From contig NC_092698.1 in the NCBI RefSeq assembly GCF_964275005.1, positions 22,333,309 to 22,397,308 of the forward strand: a stretch of DNA of 64,000 nt, read 5' to 3'. The DNA comes from Diadema setosum (lineage: Eukaryota > Echinodermata > Echinoidea > Diadematoida > Diadematidae). Below the pieces are notes generated by a model, which was not told the origin of the DNA, ran no database searches, and was given only the letters and a program-made list of their open reading frames with translations. Positions 27,201 to 35,575 of this stretch are shown here, in pieces; position 1 is the first letter of the stretch, and every line of letters starts with the position of its first letter. Made by a program: the position numbers and the translations under genes.

Positions 27201-30200
27201 ACCACTGTTTGTGTAAATTATAATACTTTAACATTCTGTATAGTGGTGGCCACAAACAGAGCACACAATAATTGGTGGAAAAATAGTTAGAATGACAGAA
27301 ATAGAAATGAATGAAATAGAAAACAGGCACATTCAAACATGTGTGAAAAGTGGATGTACGTACATTGTAGTTAGAACTACACACCCACTACAGTTGAAGG
27401 TTTACATGTACAGCTGTATTTATCTATTCTTTATTTGCTTGCTTGGTTGTTTTGTTTTAGCATTTGTTTTTGTGTTTGCTTGTTGTCATTTTTGTTTGTT
27501 TGTGTATTTGGGTCTTGTTGTTATTGTTGTTGTTTGATGAGTTTTTGTTTTTGTTTTTCTTTTTTCTTTTTTTCTTTACAAAATAGAACAATTCCAAGGA
27601 CTGGGGTAGGGAAGGGTTAGTAGGGCTGGTTAAATTCAAAGAACCAATGTACATCTGTATGTAGACAGCACTTGCGCACAGGATAAATGCTGTTCTTTGA
27701 CAGACACTGTGCATGTGATATATGCCAGCATACAGTACACATCACATTACAGGTACCTGGTACAGTGTACATGTACAATGTTTACAAGTAGTCCCTGTTA
27801 CTCTGTAGGATCATGCATAGTTGTGTCGGAATATAGACTGTGCCCTGTCCTTGGTGGTTGGCGACTGACAAGACTCAATCAAATTAATCATCACCTACAT
27901 GCAATCATGACTCACAAAGAGCTAGCCTACAGATCAGCACCTCGCCTCTGTCACAGCGGACTAGCAAGTGTTGGCTACGCAAATACCTGAGCAATCACTC
28001 TCTTGTCCTTAGGAGTTACGGCACACTATCGGTGTGAACAGCAGTAGGTGTACAAACAAAACAAACCTATTATTCATGAATGTCCTGGTACTTTGAAGCA
28101 CAACACTTGTTATAAACATTATTTCATAACAATGAAAAACCAAAACAACAACAAACACACCTGTTGTTCAATCCCAGACCATAAAGAATGAACTGAAAAA
28201 TACAATTAAACACATACAGACATTAATATACTTTGTAGGAACAGGAAACATTTCACATTACAAATTTTCTGGTATTCAAAGAATTTTTTCCTAATCACAT
28301 CTCTGCCTAATGCTATAAATAATGAATGCTGATGAAGAAGTCAAGTCCCCCTGTTCAGACGCAAGCAATTACAAAATATGCAAATTAGTAGAGATTTTGA
28401 TGTTGTTTTAAATAGAAAAAGCAAAGAGAAAAAAAATGGCACCCTATTTAAAAAGAAAAAAAAATGCCCCAGACAATACTGACGTAAAATCAGACCATAC
28501 TAAATCTTCAGTAAATCAAACAGAGGTGATGTCAACTCGAAAACTCTCTCTTTCATTTGTGCACAAAAGCATAGAGATGTATTCTGTTCATGTCAAGATG
28601 ACCCCCCCCCCCCACACACACACACACACACATACACACATACACACACATACACACACTACAATACAGTAAACTTTACCCTGGTCCAATCCATGTCCAG
28701 TGTCACCATAGTATGGTCTTATGGACCCAGAGCCCTTTCTCATAAATGTTTCACTGTCTGCATTTGAATAATTTAACCTGTGGGTTTCAGGTATAAACCC
28801 CAGGGCAGCCTCTTGAAACCTACACTTACATGTGCACTCACACCATGAGGGCCATGCTGCAAAAGTACACAGTGTATCATAAAAACTTTATTTAAGGTAA
28901 ATTTAGGTAACACATATTATCACTGCTAGATTTCTGCATTATAAAGCGATGTAAAAGATAAAATATTTCTCTTTTTTTCAGACATGTCAAATAAGGAAAT
29001 TACATGTAAGTGGAGACTAGAGTGCAGGCTAACAGACCATTTCTGATATAATGTATTCAAATTCTATGCAAGCTTTGCTCATGGAAGATAACCTGAACAA
29101 CCACACAGCTTGTTGGAGGCTTGCCCTACCATCAACAACTGATGACTGCAAAGTTAATTCTTGCTTTGATACAGGTCTGGTCATAATAAACTTAATATGT
29201 TTTCCCGGTTTAATAAGAAACTTGATGGTATGCTTTCCTGGTAATAAGAAACTAAATAAGCTACAACTGTAGTTCATAGCTCTACATTGTACTTTGAAGA
29301 TGAAAAGAAAAGGTCATATGCACTTTCAAACATATACATTGGTTTCAAATTAACTGAGGTGAGCATTTGCAATAAAACAATTACCTTGGGGTAATCCTGA
29401 GATCCTTTTAAATGGTACTTGCCAGCACATGCCACCAGGCAGCAACAACATGTCATTAAAGTCTATATATGTATGTAATGTGGCAATAAAGTTTGTTGAT
29501 GCATTCAAAGTAAAGCAATGAAATTGCTTTACTTTGAATGCTTTCCCAGGAGTACATTGACAGACCATTCTGATCATCCTGGTCTACTGTTACAACTGTA
29601 CTTTGTTTGAACATATTGTTTGTTTTAACATGACTTTGAACATAAATTTTGGGCAAGCTTATGTATTATGTCTCTCTGAAAATGAGTGGAGTACATATCT
29701 GGATAAGAAAATGAAAGGCCATTTGTACAAATATGCACATTATGCTAATTACTAAATAAATGGTTACTGGAAAGTGCAGGTAAATCTTTCCTAACTTGGA
29801 TGTACATGTAGGAAAAGAAATACCATGAATTGTAACATATTGCATTACAGCAATGGTCTATTGGAAATTCAAGACCATGACATCATCGCAATCTGATTTG
29901 CATATTACTACCATGTATGCCTGCTATCTACATGTACCTGCAACCTCTACAATATTAATACGGAGCATTGTTTTGAAGGAAATGAAAACAAACAGCTGAA
30001 ACCTTCAAATTCGATGTATTTCTTATTTTGGGTCCAACTTTAAAGGGAAAGTAAACCCAAAGAGCAATGTGGATTGAGTGAAAGCAGTAATATTAGTAGA
30101 ACACATCAGTGAAAGTTTGAGGAAAATCGGGCAATCGATGCAAAAGTTATTAATTTTTAAAGTTTTGGTGTTGCAACTGCTGGGTAAGGAGACTACTAGA

Positions 30201-33200
30201 GGTTATGACGTATGAGTGGACTACAATATAAAGAAAATAAAAAGGGAATTCAATAAAAATTCATTTGTCATGAAAATTACATATTCCGTCAGCTTGATAC
30301 TGACATATGTTAGGGGTAGCACTTATTCCCCCTGCTTTCTGAAAGCGGTTAGTCAAGAACTCTTTTATTTTGCTAGAAAAGTGAATCTTTGTGGAATTCC
30401 TTTTATATTTTCTTTATATTGTGGTCCTCTCATACGTCATAACCTCTAGTAGTCTCCTCATCCAGCGGTTCCAACACCAAAACTTTAAAAATTCATAACT
30501 TTTGCATCGATTGTCCGATTTTCCTCAAACTTTCACTGATGTGTTTTACTAATGTTACTGCTTTTACTCAATCCACATTGCTCTTTGGGTTTGTGTTCCC
30601 TTTAATAAAAACACTTGCCATTTTCTTCTTTGACTTTGTTCCACAGGCCAACCTAAACATGGGTGCATGTAGTTACACTTTCAGTCCCATTTTCCTTTGT
30701 TTTTCAAACTGCTAACGAATCCTTTTATCATTCATACAGATCACATCATTTATTACATACAGTGTACACATGTATATGTGTACAGTATATTTAATGTGTC
30801 CCCTACAGAAAAGGAAAACATGCTTATTTATCGCATGTCACTGGAGCTGTATGAATAACAGAAAATAGTTTATGAACTTACATACATGTAATAATGGTTT
30901 AAACAGTAAGCAAAGGAATAATACATGAATGAACAACTAAATGAATAAATACACACATACAGAACAAACATTATAATGAAACACAGAGTTTTGTCTTTAC
31001 ATGTATATGTACATGTACAATGTACATACATGTATCTTGTATGTATGCACAGTGTTGAATGCTGCTTCCGTCTGTCACATCATCAGTGTAGTTTGTACCT
31101 TGTCTGTTAGTGAAACTTGGCATGGTGAGACAGCTTTTTGCATTCAGTGCCCCCTCACAAGACTCTTCTACTTGCAGGTGTCTGCGTATTTAATGACAGA
31201 ATATTCTGGCAGGGACCTTGTCATAGATTGTCAATTCTGATTTTCTATATTTTACATGTTGTATGGTACTGAATGAGGTGTGAGCCATATACAAAGATCT
31301 GTTTTATTAAGTGCAAAACCATAACATAAAAGTCGCTGAAAAGAAAAAAAAATCTTGTGTTTTTTAATATGATAATACACAATACTCATCATGTAGTAAC
31401 ATTGTACAATAATGGTAATAATACATGTAACAATGGAAATAATACTACTAATAATTGCAATGGTGATCATAACAAAACTAATGTTTACTTGATATAAAAT
31501 CATCCTTCTTATTGCTATTATCATCAACATTACTATCATCACATGGATCTACATACATGGGTCTATGTACATTTGTTGTACTGTAAGCATCTTCAGCTTG
31601 ATAAGAATCTGTTTCATTTAAACACTAGAGATTTGCTGCATGGCAGCTTGGTGACTGTTTGATTTCCAAACAGGGTTCAGTCAGCAAAACTGGAAGATAA
31701 TCTGTAGCATTTTATACACACACAGTCACAGAGTTTTTGTGTTTTAATCATGTTATCTAATCAGTATGAAAGCTTCGATATACAACGTAGATAAAAAAAG
31801 AAAAAAACTAGAAATGTCGCTTTGGCGACTGGTATGCCTCCGCCATAATGCATGATTTTCTCAATAGGTCTAGATAGTACATGTGGACACTGTGTGATTA
31901 CATTTTCACAAAATTGGCAAAATATTGGAATGACAAGTTTGTCACAAATGTGTTGAATGTTCATCTTCCTTGACGTAGGTTTAATTGGATGAATAGGAGA
32001 GCATGTATCTAGGGATTTAAGGACTTTAACTTGACTTTGAACCATTCATACATTTAGGCATTGAGTAATTTTCAAGGTACAGGTGTGGAGAAAAAGTGCA
32101 ATTTCTGAATTGAATAGTAAATTGTTACCATTTTCATCTGGCCCTTGACCCTAAAATTCATGAGATAATTACTTTCAGGTAGAACATGCATAATATGCAC
32201 TAAGTTTCAAGGTAACTTGAGCCACTTCCGAGATATGGAGGAAAAAGTTAGTTCAGCACTTTCAATTGATCTTTGACCTTTTGACCTTTGAGGCAAAAAG
32301 AGGAAAAAAAAAATTTTTCAGAGAATTTCTATTAGGTTACACACGCATACACCAAGTGTAAAAAAATAACCCTGCTGGCATTGCATAAATATGAGGGTAA
32401 TAGTAAAATTTTGAAGTCTTGTACTTGACCTTTGACCCCTGACCTTTGACCCCATGAACCCTACATTCTCTAGATAATCACTTCCAGTCAGTACATGTAT
32501 ATACTATGTTCCATGAAGATACCTTGAACAATTTTCCAAGGTACAGAGAAAAAAAAAGAAGTTTTAATATTTCTACTTGACCTTTTGACCTTTGACCTTT
32601 GACCTCATGACCCAAACTTTCACCAAAGAATCTTAATTGGGTAATACATGTATACACTAAGTTCCAAGAAAATATCTTCAGGCATTCAATAGATATGGTG
32701 GAAATAGTGAAATTTTATGTATTTGACCCTGACCTTTTGACCTTTGACCTTTGACCTCATAACCCAACCTTTCACCAGAGAATCTTAATTGGGTAATACA
32801 TGTATACACTAAGTTTCAAGAAAATATCTTCAGGCATTCAATAGATATGGTAGAAATGATAATGATAATGAATAACATTTATATAGCGCTTAATACTGAT
32901 GTTTCTAAGCGCATTGATTCGGAAAAAAAAAAAAGAAGAAGTATGACATTAAAATAAAATACAGCATTATGTAAATATACAAATTATGATATAACATGCA
33001 ACAGCAAAACAACATAATTAAAGTTGAGTAAACAGATAAGTTTTCAACGATGACTTGAACTTATCAACGTTATCAATAGAAATAGTGAAATTTTATGTAT
33101 TTGACCCTGACCTTTTGACCTTTGACCTTTGACCTCATGACCCAAACTTTCACCAGAGAATCTTAATTGTGTAATACATGTATACACTAAGTTTCAAGAA

Positions 33201-34146
33201 AATATCTTAAGGCATTCAATAGATATGGTGGAAATAGTGAAATTTTATGTATTTGACCTTGACCTTTTGACCTTTGACCTTGAGCATGTGCACCCAAAAG
33301 TTGATAGGCACAACTTCACCCCCTAATACACATACATGCCAAGTTTAATTAGAATACCTCAACAGGTTTTGATAGTTACCTTGTCCACAAAATTCATTAC
33401 GGACGGACGGAAGGACGGACGGACGGACGGACGGACAACCCGAAAACATAATGCCTCCGGCACCACTTCGTGGCGGAGGCATAAAAAGAAGCATAATACT
33501 AGCAAAAAGTAACACGTACCGGCATACATACATGTATAATAAGCTAATGTACTTATCCCGTTGCGGATCGACGGACTGATTTTGCTACAACACGCATATC
33601 CCATAGACACCTGAGCTGCCCGAGTATTCTCGGGACTCGTCCTCAACAGGTTAACAATGCTCAAATCATTGTTTCGATCAACATATTCAAACAACAGTAA
33701 ACTTTTAATACTCCATATTTTACACACACTGCCTAATTTATTTGACTTTTGTTGGGGGTATTCTTTCTGTACTCATGAATATTCGTACTTCTAAGTGAGT
33801 CCTATCAAATGCAAACGTGCACAGTGCAGTTCTCCTGGGTTAGGGTTAGGCCTTAGGGTTTGTTGCTGCATAAAGTATATGTACAAGTATGACATATTAT
33901 GACTTAACTATACACAGCCCAGTCGCTGTACATGGTACGTCGCGACAGGGCTGTACGCGCGCGACCACCAATCACTAGGAGAGCGACGTAATCGTATCAC
34001 GATAGCTTTGACTTTTGATACTTACGATCATTTTTGTCACCTCAAACTCATCGAGTATACTCTTCAATATTTACTCTACATCTGATGCTATATATATTCA
34101 AATGTACGTAATGAAACTTACCGAAATTGATCATCATATCCAGCAT
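12441..34146 (-). CDS. ABHD2: Monoacylglycerol lipase ABHD2 (alpha/beta-hydrolase domain-containing protein 2), eight coding exons
   Basis: Joined exons (5' to 3'): 34146-34122, 25354-25192, 20618-20443, 18552-18385, 16666-16483, 15790-15572, 13600-13531 and 12725-12441. They total 1290 bases, 429 aa plus TAA; human ABHD2 is 425 aa. All introns are GT-AG and all phases match. The protein aligns with remembered human ABHD2 nearly without gaps. It has an N-terminal membrane segment (about residues 12-34), CPGIANHSEKAYVRTF, LNHLGALPEVPLTSPR, the nucleophile elbow GFSMG with Ser205, NSGDD with the acid at 347/348, and HGGHLGFFEG with the catalytic His at 379. In the family the enzyme is a membrane-anchored monoacylglycerol/2-AG hydrolase, progesterone-activated in mammalian sperm. 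Whether that steroid response exists here cannot be told. Four DR1-rich repeats and one X-box-rich repeat lie in its introns. Confidence 0.95.
12858..13241. mobile_element. Inverted-repeat element (MITE), GC-rich
   Basis: The ends GACCACATTTACAGTG and, on the opposite strand, GACCCCGTTTACAGTG form a 16-base imperfect terminal inverted repeat. The interior repeats GGCCGGGCTCGGC, CTCGGCTGCAGCCGAG and CACTGTAAACG. It lies in ABHD2 intron 7. Confidence 0.65.
13531..13600 (-). CDS. ABHD2: ABHD2 coding exon 7
   Basis: A 70-base exon encoding RKMARHSSLSEFYKECSSCQ and YLFK, equivalent to human RKFHGYNSLKEYYEEESCMR YLHR. The acceptor is TTTTCAG and the donor GTTAGT. The exon ends on a codon boundary. 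Confidence 0.93.
13707..14724 (+). mobile_element. DR1-rich tandem-unit element, copy 1
   Basis: The left end TAGAAATGTCGCTATGGCGA is followed by CTCCGCCATAATGCAT, and the right end is GACACTTTGTGGAGGAGGCATA. The body consists of ~150-base units, each with a TATGGAGRAAAAAGTGAAATTTT stretch and TTGACCTTTGACC clusters. It lies in ABHD2 intron 6, antisense to the gene and about 100 bases from exon 7. Confidence 0.85.
14725..15208. other. ABHD2 intron 6, no feature seen
   Basis: AT-rich intronic sequence between two elements. No exon, RNA gene or repeat is recognised. Confidence 0.5.
15209..15538. mobile_element. Inverted-repeat element, GGGAGCTTTAG family, copy 1
   Basis: The ends are TAGGGAGCTTTAG and CTAAAGCTCCCTA, about 330 bases apart. 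The interior includes GATGCACTGATCATATGGGGC, which occurs on the opposite strand in the copy at 60619-60945. It lies in ABHD2 intron 6, about 30 bases past the exon 6 donor. Confidence 0.75.
15572..15790 (-). CDS. ABHD2: ABHD2 coding exon 6
   Basis: Encodes KASKVLHEWESMRRFYNFMM through GATSLVHLDEELTR, matching human RRFYNFLM...TATSLMQIDDNVMR. The acceptor is CATTAG and the donor GTAAAG. An inverted-repeat element lies about 30 bases beyond the donor. Confidence 0.94.
16483..16666 (-). CDS. ABHD2: ABHD2 coding exon 5 (nucleophile elbow)
   Basis: Encodes GETGEYAAMVDYI, then LVAIGFSMGANIVVKYVGEE with the catalytic Ser205 of the GFSMG elbow, then CCISVCQGYDVT. The acceptor is GCCAAG and the donor GTTAGT. 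Length is 184 bases, and phases agree with both neighbours. Confidence 0.96.
16896..17854 (+). mobile_element. DR1-rich tandem-unit element, copy 2
   Basis: The left end is ACTAGAAATGTCGCTATGGC with the hairpin GTCGC-TATG-GCGAC (16905-16918). The right end is CATAATGCCTCCCGCGACAC, then TTCGTGGCTGAGGCATAAAA, preceded by (GGAC/GGAA)n. The TGACCTTTGACC direct repeat occurs several times, for example at 17480-17491 and 17494-17505. It lies in ABHD2 intron 4. Confidence 0.88.
17947..18090. repeat. GGAAGTGGCGCCAGAAA repeat, copy 1
   Basis: Two units with CTGGAAGTGGCACCAGAAA and CCGGAAGTGGCGCCAGAAAT, separated by TTGCTTGTCAGCTGATGAAA. The same units occur on the other strand at 55665-55965. It is followed by a poly-C tract. 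Confidence 0.6.
18134..18220. repeat. (CTA)n microsatellite
   Basis: A nearly pure trinucleotide tract of about 87 bases in ABHD2 intron 4, next to a fragment of the DR1-rich element. Confidence 0.95.
18235..18284 (+). mobile_element. DR1-rich element, right-end fragment
   Basis: ACCAGAAAACATAATGCCTC, then AGCAGCACTTCGTGGCAGAA, matches the right terminus of the full copies. The rest of the element is missing or replaced by the (CTA)n tract. It lies about 100 bases from the exon 4 donor. Confidence 0.7.
18385..18552 (-). CDS. ABHD2: ABHD2 coding exon 4
   Basis: Encodes AEITLCVCPGIANHSEKAYV through LTSPRIFTYG, almost identical to the vertebrate segment. It contains the CPGIANHSEK motif after the first core strand. 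The acceptor is CCCCTAG and the donor GTAAGG. Length is 168 bases. Confidence 0.96.
19364..20357 (+). mobile_element. DR1-rich tandem-unit element, copy 3
   Basis: The left end ACTAGATATATCGCTACGGC is diverged in the hairpin arm. The body has repeated TTGACCTTTGACC clusters, and the right end has (GGAC)n, then AACCCGAAAACATAATGCCT and GCGGAGGCATAAAAA. It lies in ABHD2 intron 3, ending about 86 bases from the exon 3 donor. Confidence 0.87.
20443..20618 (-). CDS. ABHD2: ABHD2 coding exon 3
   Basis: Encodes YVPNRLWGHNAHIQSFIYAK through DGATVTFDLFEP, the family's PP-x-WGKSGHIQT...DGATSTFDLFEP region. The acceptor is AG at 20620-20619 and the donor GTAAAG at 20442. Length is 176 bases. Confidence 0.95.
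20704..20950 (+). repeat. Possible diverged member of the CCTCCGCC-ended element group
   Basis: A stretch starting ACCTCCGCCGACGAGTTTAA and containing TGGCAGATTTTGATAAAAAT and TTATCCGGTTCCAGGATTTT has the look of dispersed elements with this start in marine invertebrates. The right end is not clear. Confidence 0.3.
22212..22450 (+). mobile_element. TTAA fold-back element, fragment
   Basis: ATGGATTGAGTGAATGCAGA and TTCAAAAGTTATGAACTTTT match the left arm of the full copies at 30040 and 43177. The right arm is missing. It lies in ABHD2 intron 2. Confidence 0.55.
22600..23960. other. ABHD2 intron 2, ACATGTA-rich sequence
   Basis: No exon is seen. The stretch is enriched in TACATGTACATGTA-type words (for example 22710-22725 and 23262-23300), a degenerate simple sequence that also appears at 31000-31035. 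Confidence 0.5.
23968..24716. mobile_element. Inverted-repeat element with TGTTCAGA ends, interrupted by a nested element
   Basis: The left end is CCCTGTTCAGACGCAAG and the right end, on the other strand, CAGGGTGTTCAGATGAAG. Internal TTCAGACG and GTTCAGAGG words recur. A separate fold-back element (24188-24524) sits inside it. The same left end recurs alone at 28346-28372. Confidence 0.55.
24188..24524. mobile_element. Nested fold-back element with TATAGACCGATTC ends
   Basis: The ends TATAGACCGATTC and GAATCGGTCTATA are perfect inverted repeats. The arms continue inward through GGTGTCTCAGCCGACCCCC and, on the right, GGGGGTCGGCTAAGACACC, so most of the element can fold on itself. Poly-C and poly-G tracts mark the two arms. 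Confidence 0.75.
25192..25354 (-). CDS. ABHD2: ABHD2 coding exon 2 (membrane anchor)
   Basis: The acceptor CTGCCAG lies before ACATCATGGGG and the donor GTGAGT follows CTTCACCAAACC-type sequence at 25191. It encodes the hydrophobic anchor (LFVIAVIILLVIYFAI) and VLNLLDQPAAPTLHYT, matching human VRCLNLKSPTAPPDLYF. It ends inside the Pro codon of LTKP, which is completed by exon 3. Confidence 0.93.
25486..27180 (+). mobile_element. X-box-rich tandem-unit element
   Basis: Left end ACTAGAATTATCACTGAAGG with hairpin ATCAC-TGAAG-GTGAT (25496-25510) and then ATACCTCCGCCCC. Right end GTGCGGCGGGGGTATAAAAA. The body is made of ~147-base units, each with GTTACCATGGCAAC or a one-base variant, at 25771, 25917, 26071, 26200, 26352, 26500, 26646, 26794 and 26940. 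A 294-base double unit is almost exactly duplicated (26334-26627 and 26628-26921). It lies upstream of exon 2, in ABHD2 intron 1. Confidence 0.85.
27185..28345. other. ABHD2 intron 1, no feature seen
   Basis: Pyrimidine-rich and TTTG-rich low-complexity sequence at 27420-27580; otherwise nothing recognised. Confidence 0.5.
28346..28372 (+). mobile_element. CCCTGTTCAGACG element end fragment
   Basis: CCCCCTGTTCAGACGCAAGC matches the left end of the element at 23968. No right end is found nearby. Confidence 0.45.
28600..28668. repeat. Poly-C and (CA)n microsatellite
   Basis: A run of C followed by CA repeats interrupted by CATA. Confidence 0.9.
29501..29541. other. Perfect 19-bp hairpin
   Basis: GCATTCAAAGTAAAGCAAT at 29501-29519 is followed by a three-base spacer and its exact reverse complement at 29523-29541. 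It lies in ABHD2 intron 1 with no recognisable element around it. Confidence 0.9.
30040..30605. mobile_element. TTAA fold-back element, full copy 1
   Basis: The element starts TTAAAGGGAAAGTAAACCC and ends GGGTTTGTGTTCCCTTTAA. The two arms, each over 200 bases, are nearly perfect reverse complements (GTGGATTGAGTGAAAGCAGT on the left, ACTGCTTTTACTCAATCCAC on the right). A short centre contains TTGATACTGACATATG. Ends and TTAA borders suggest a piggyBac-type or other TTAA-targeting non-autonomous element. It lies in ABHD2 intron 1. Confidence 0.88.
31808..33486 (+). mobile_element. DR1-rich tandem-unit element, copy 4 (expanded, interrupted)
   Basis: The left end is CTAGAAATGTCGCTTTGGCG. The right end is (GGAC)n, then AACCCGAAAACATAATGCCT and CCACTTCGTGGCGGAGGCAT. 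A ~160-base unit with CAAGAAAATATCTTCAGGCA and TTTGACCTTTGACCTCAT occurs about three times in tandem, which makes this copy longer than the others. A 219-base insertion sits in the second unit. It lies in ABHD2 intron 1, about 640 bases from exon 1. Confidence 0.88.
32858..33076. mobile_element. 219-base insertion inside DR1 element copy 4
   Basis: The sequence is flanked by TAGAAAT at 32851-32857 and 33077-33083, a 7-base target-site duplication that restores the host repeat when removed. It contains ACATTTATATAGCGCTTAAT and TTTCTAAGCGCATTG, a motif common at one end of dispersed elements in marine animals. A SINE or a short DNA element is possible. Confidence 0.7.
33836..33860 (+). repeat. 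Short TTAGGG-like run
   Basis: GGGTTAGGGTTAGGCCTTAG, then GGTT: three telomere-type units with one interruption. It is probably chance or a small interstitial remnant. Confidence 0.4.
34122..34146 (-). CDS. ABHD2: ABHD2 coding exon 1 (25 bases)
   Basis: A tiny coding exon reads M-L-D-M-M-I-N-F plus one base, followed by a strong donor GGTAAGT. An in-frame TGA lies eight codons upstream, so this ATG is the first in frame. Joined to exon 2 it gives MLDMMINFDIMGLF, which resembles the human MLETPELPAVFDGVKL start and keeps the FD pair. The alternative is translation from the ATG in exon 2 at 25349, with this exon non-coding. Confidence 0.7.
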
Positions 34147-34159
34147 GTCCACACCGTAC

Positions 34160-34410
34160 ACAATCTTTCACGCCAGGCCAAGCTTAGATACTAGTATCGG
34201 GTGGTCACGTGATGTGAATGCCCTTTCAAGCAGCGTACGCACGGTTACTACACTGATCTCAGTGGGTTACTAGTATACAGCTATAAACTGTACTGGGTTA
34301 TTGTGTAGCAGACGCCAAGGTTTGTTCGACACTTTCAACGCACACGCGCTCGCTCTGGAGCACATCCGGTCACGCATGCGCATAAGTCAAGGCGCCATTT
34401 TGAATCCTGC
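34160..34410 (-). promoter_or_regulatory. Candidate ABHD2 promoter and 5' UTR
   Basis: This GC-richer block lies just upstream of coding exon 1. It has a YY1-like site on the minus strand (AAAATGGCGCC, 34391-34402), an NRF1-like TGCGCATGCGTG (34371-34382, one mismatch to consensus) and an ETS-like CCGGATGT (34362-34369). This trio is typical of TATA-less broad promoters, and the YY1 orientation agrees with transcription on the minus strand. The start site itself is not determinable. Confidence 0.45.
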
Positions 34411-34449
34411 AACGACGAAGCCCGACGGTCAGGAATTGCGCCAGAAAGT

Positions 34450-35575
34450 GTCATTTATTTGTTCCACGGACTTATCGCAAGTGGTCTCCATGGACCCAGT
34501 GTGGCGAACTATTCTTCTGTAATAGAAACATGCATTTAACGTGAGTAAAGTATTCTGTTTAAAGGAGAAAAGTATACATGTTCCTAAGTTTTGTAGTTGT
34601 GTTGAGGTTCCTCACTTCGAGGCTGCATGCCGTGCGCGTCAGACGCTGTTTTCGCATAGCGTAACAGTGTCTGGTCGGGCTAATTATGACTATGAGACTA
34701 GGCCTATGCTATGTCTGTCTATGACTAGGCCTATAGTATGTATGAGAGTGCTGGTGGAGTACGAAACTACATAAGCACCATTCTTTTTGCCTTCCGGAGT
34801 TCTGACATATAAAGATACCACAGTCAGTTAGAGAGTTGATGACAAAGTCTTTCAGATCTTGAATGGGCAAACGTTTTATAGTCCCGCATGCTTTTTAACT
34901 AGTAGGCCATAGCATAGGGCCTAAAGAGTTAGGACATTAGAATCTTTTAAAAAGGTGAAACACAAAACAGACACAATTTGTCACACATGGGACCATGAAC
35001 ACACACAGACACATTCATGATCATTGTATGACATCTTTGTGGTGAATGTTACAGTGTGCCCTACGACTCCGGGTTGCATCGACCTTGGAAATTTAAGACG
35101 AATAAAGTCCGTATGCGGTGAATACGATGGGTTTACTTCGGTATAGAGACTGAAACGAACAAACACGTTTTCATTCTTACCACGTTCTCAATGCACCGGT
35201 GATACAGACGACCTCCAGAATGGCTCACACACGGTCACCCCATCCAGCGGAATGTGATGATCATGCGTAGCTAGCCTTTACCACTGTCCATTAGCGAGCT
35301 AGCGGCAGGTGAGCAAGCGCATGAGAGCTGCGCCACTACTGCTGCACGCTCCGATGATCTTTGAAAGATACCTCCAATACATACACACATGAAGTTGTCA
35401 TGCACCGGCCGGTGAATTTCATTGATTTAGTACGAGGCGAATGGTAAACCGTGCGCTGTTACCATTGCCAATGCCGAACGCGGATGTCAGAGTGCTGGAA
35501 GGAAGTTACTAGTACAAGGAGGCCCAACTACTAGTGGTCGACAGGTTAGCAGAAGACGTCCAAGTTACGTAACTG
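34450..35575. other. Intergenic, upstream of ABHD2
   Basis: No exon is supported. GC-richer islands at 35160-35520 contain a donor-like GGTAAGAAT on the minus strand (about 35174-35182) that could belong to an alternative non-coding first exon. Nothing confirms this. Confidence 0.4.

Noticed and set aside
33836-33860. Interstitial telomere repeat
   Set aside because: Only three imperfect TTAGGG-like units, which is too short to claim a telomeric origin.
35170-35230. Minus-strand donor-like GGTAAGAAT as an alternative ABHD2 first exon
   Set aside because: It is plausible but rests on one motif with no open frame, so it is only mentioned under the intergenic entry.
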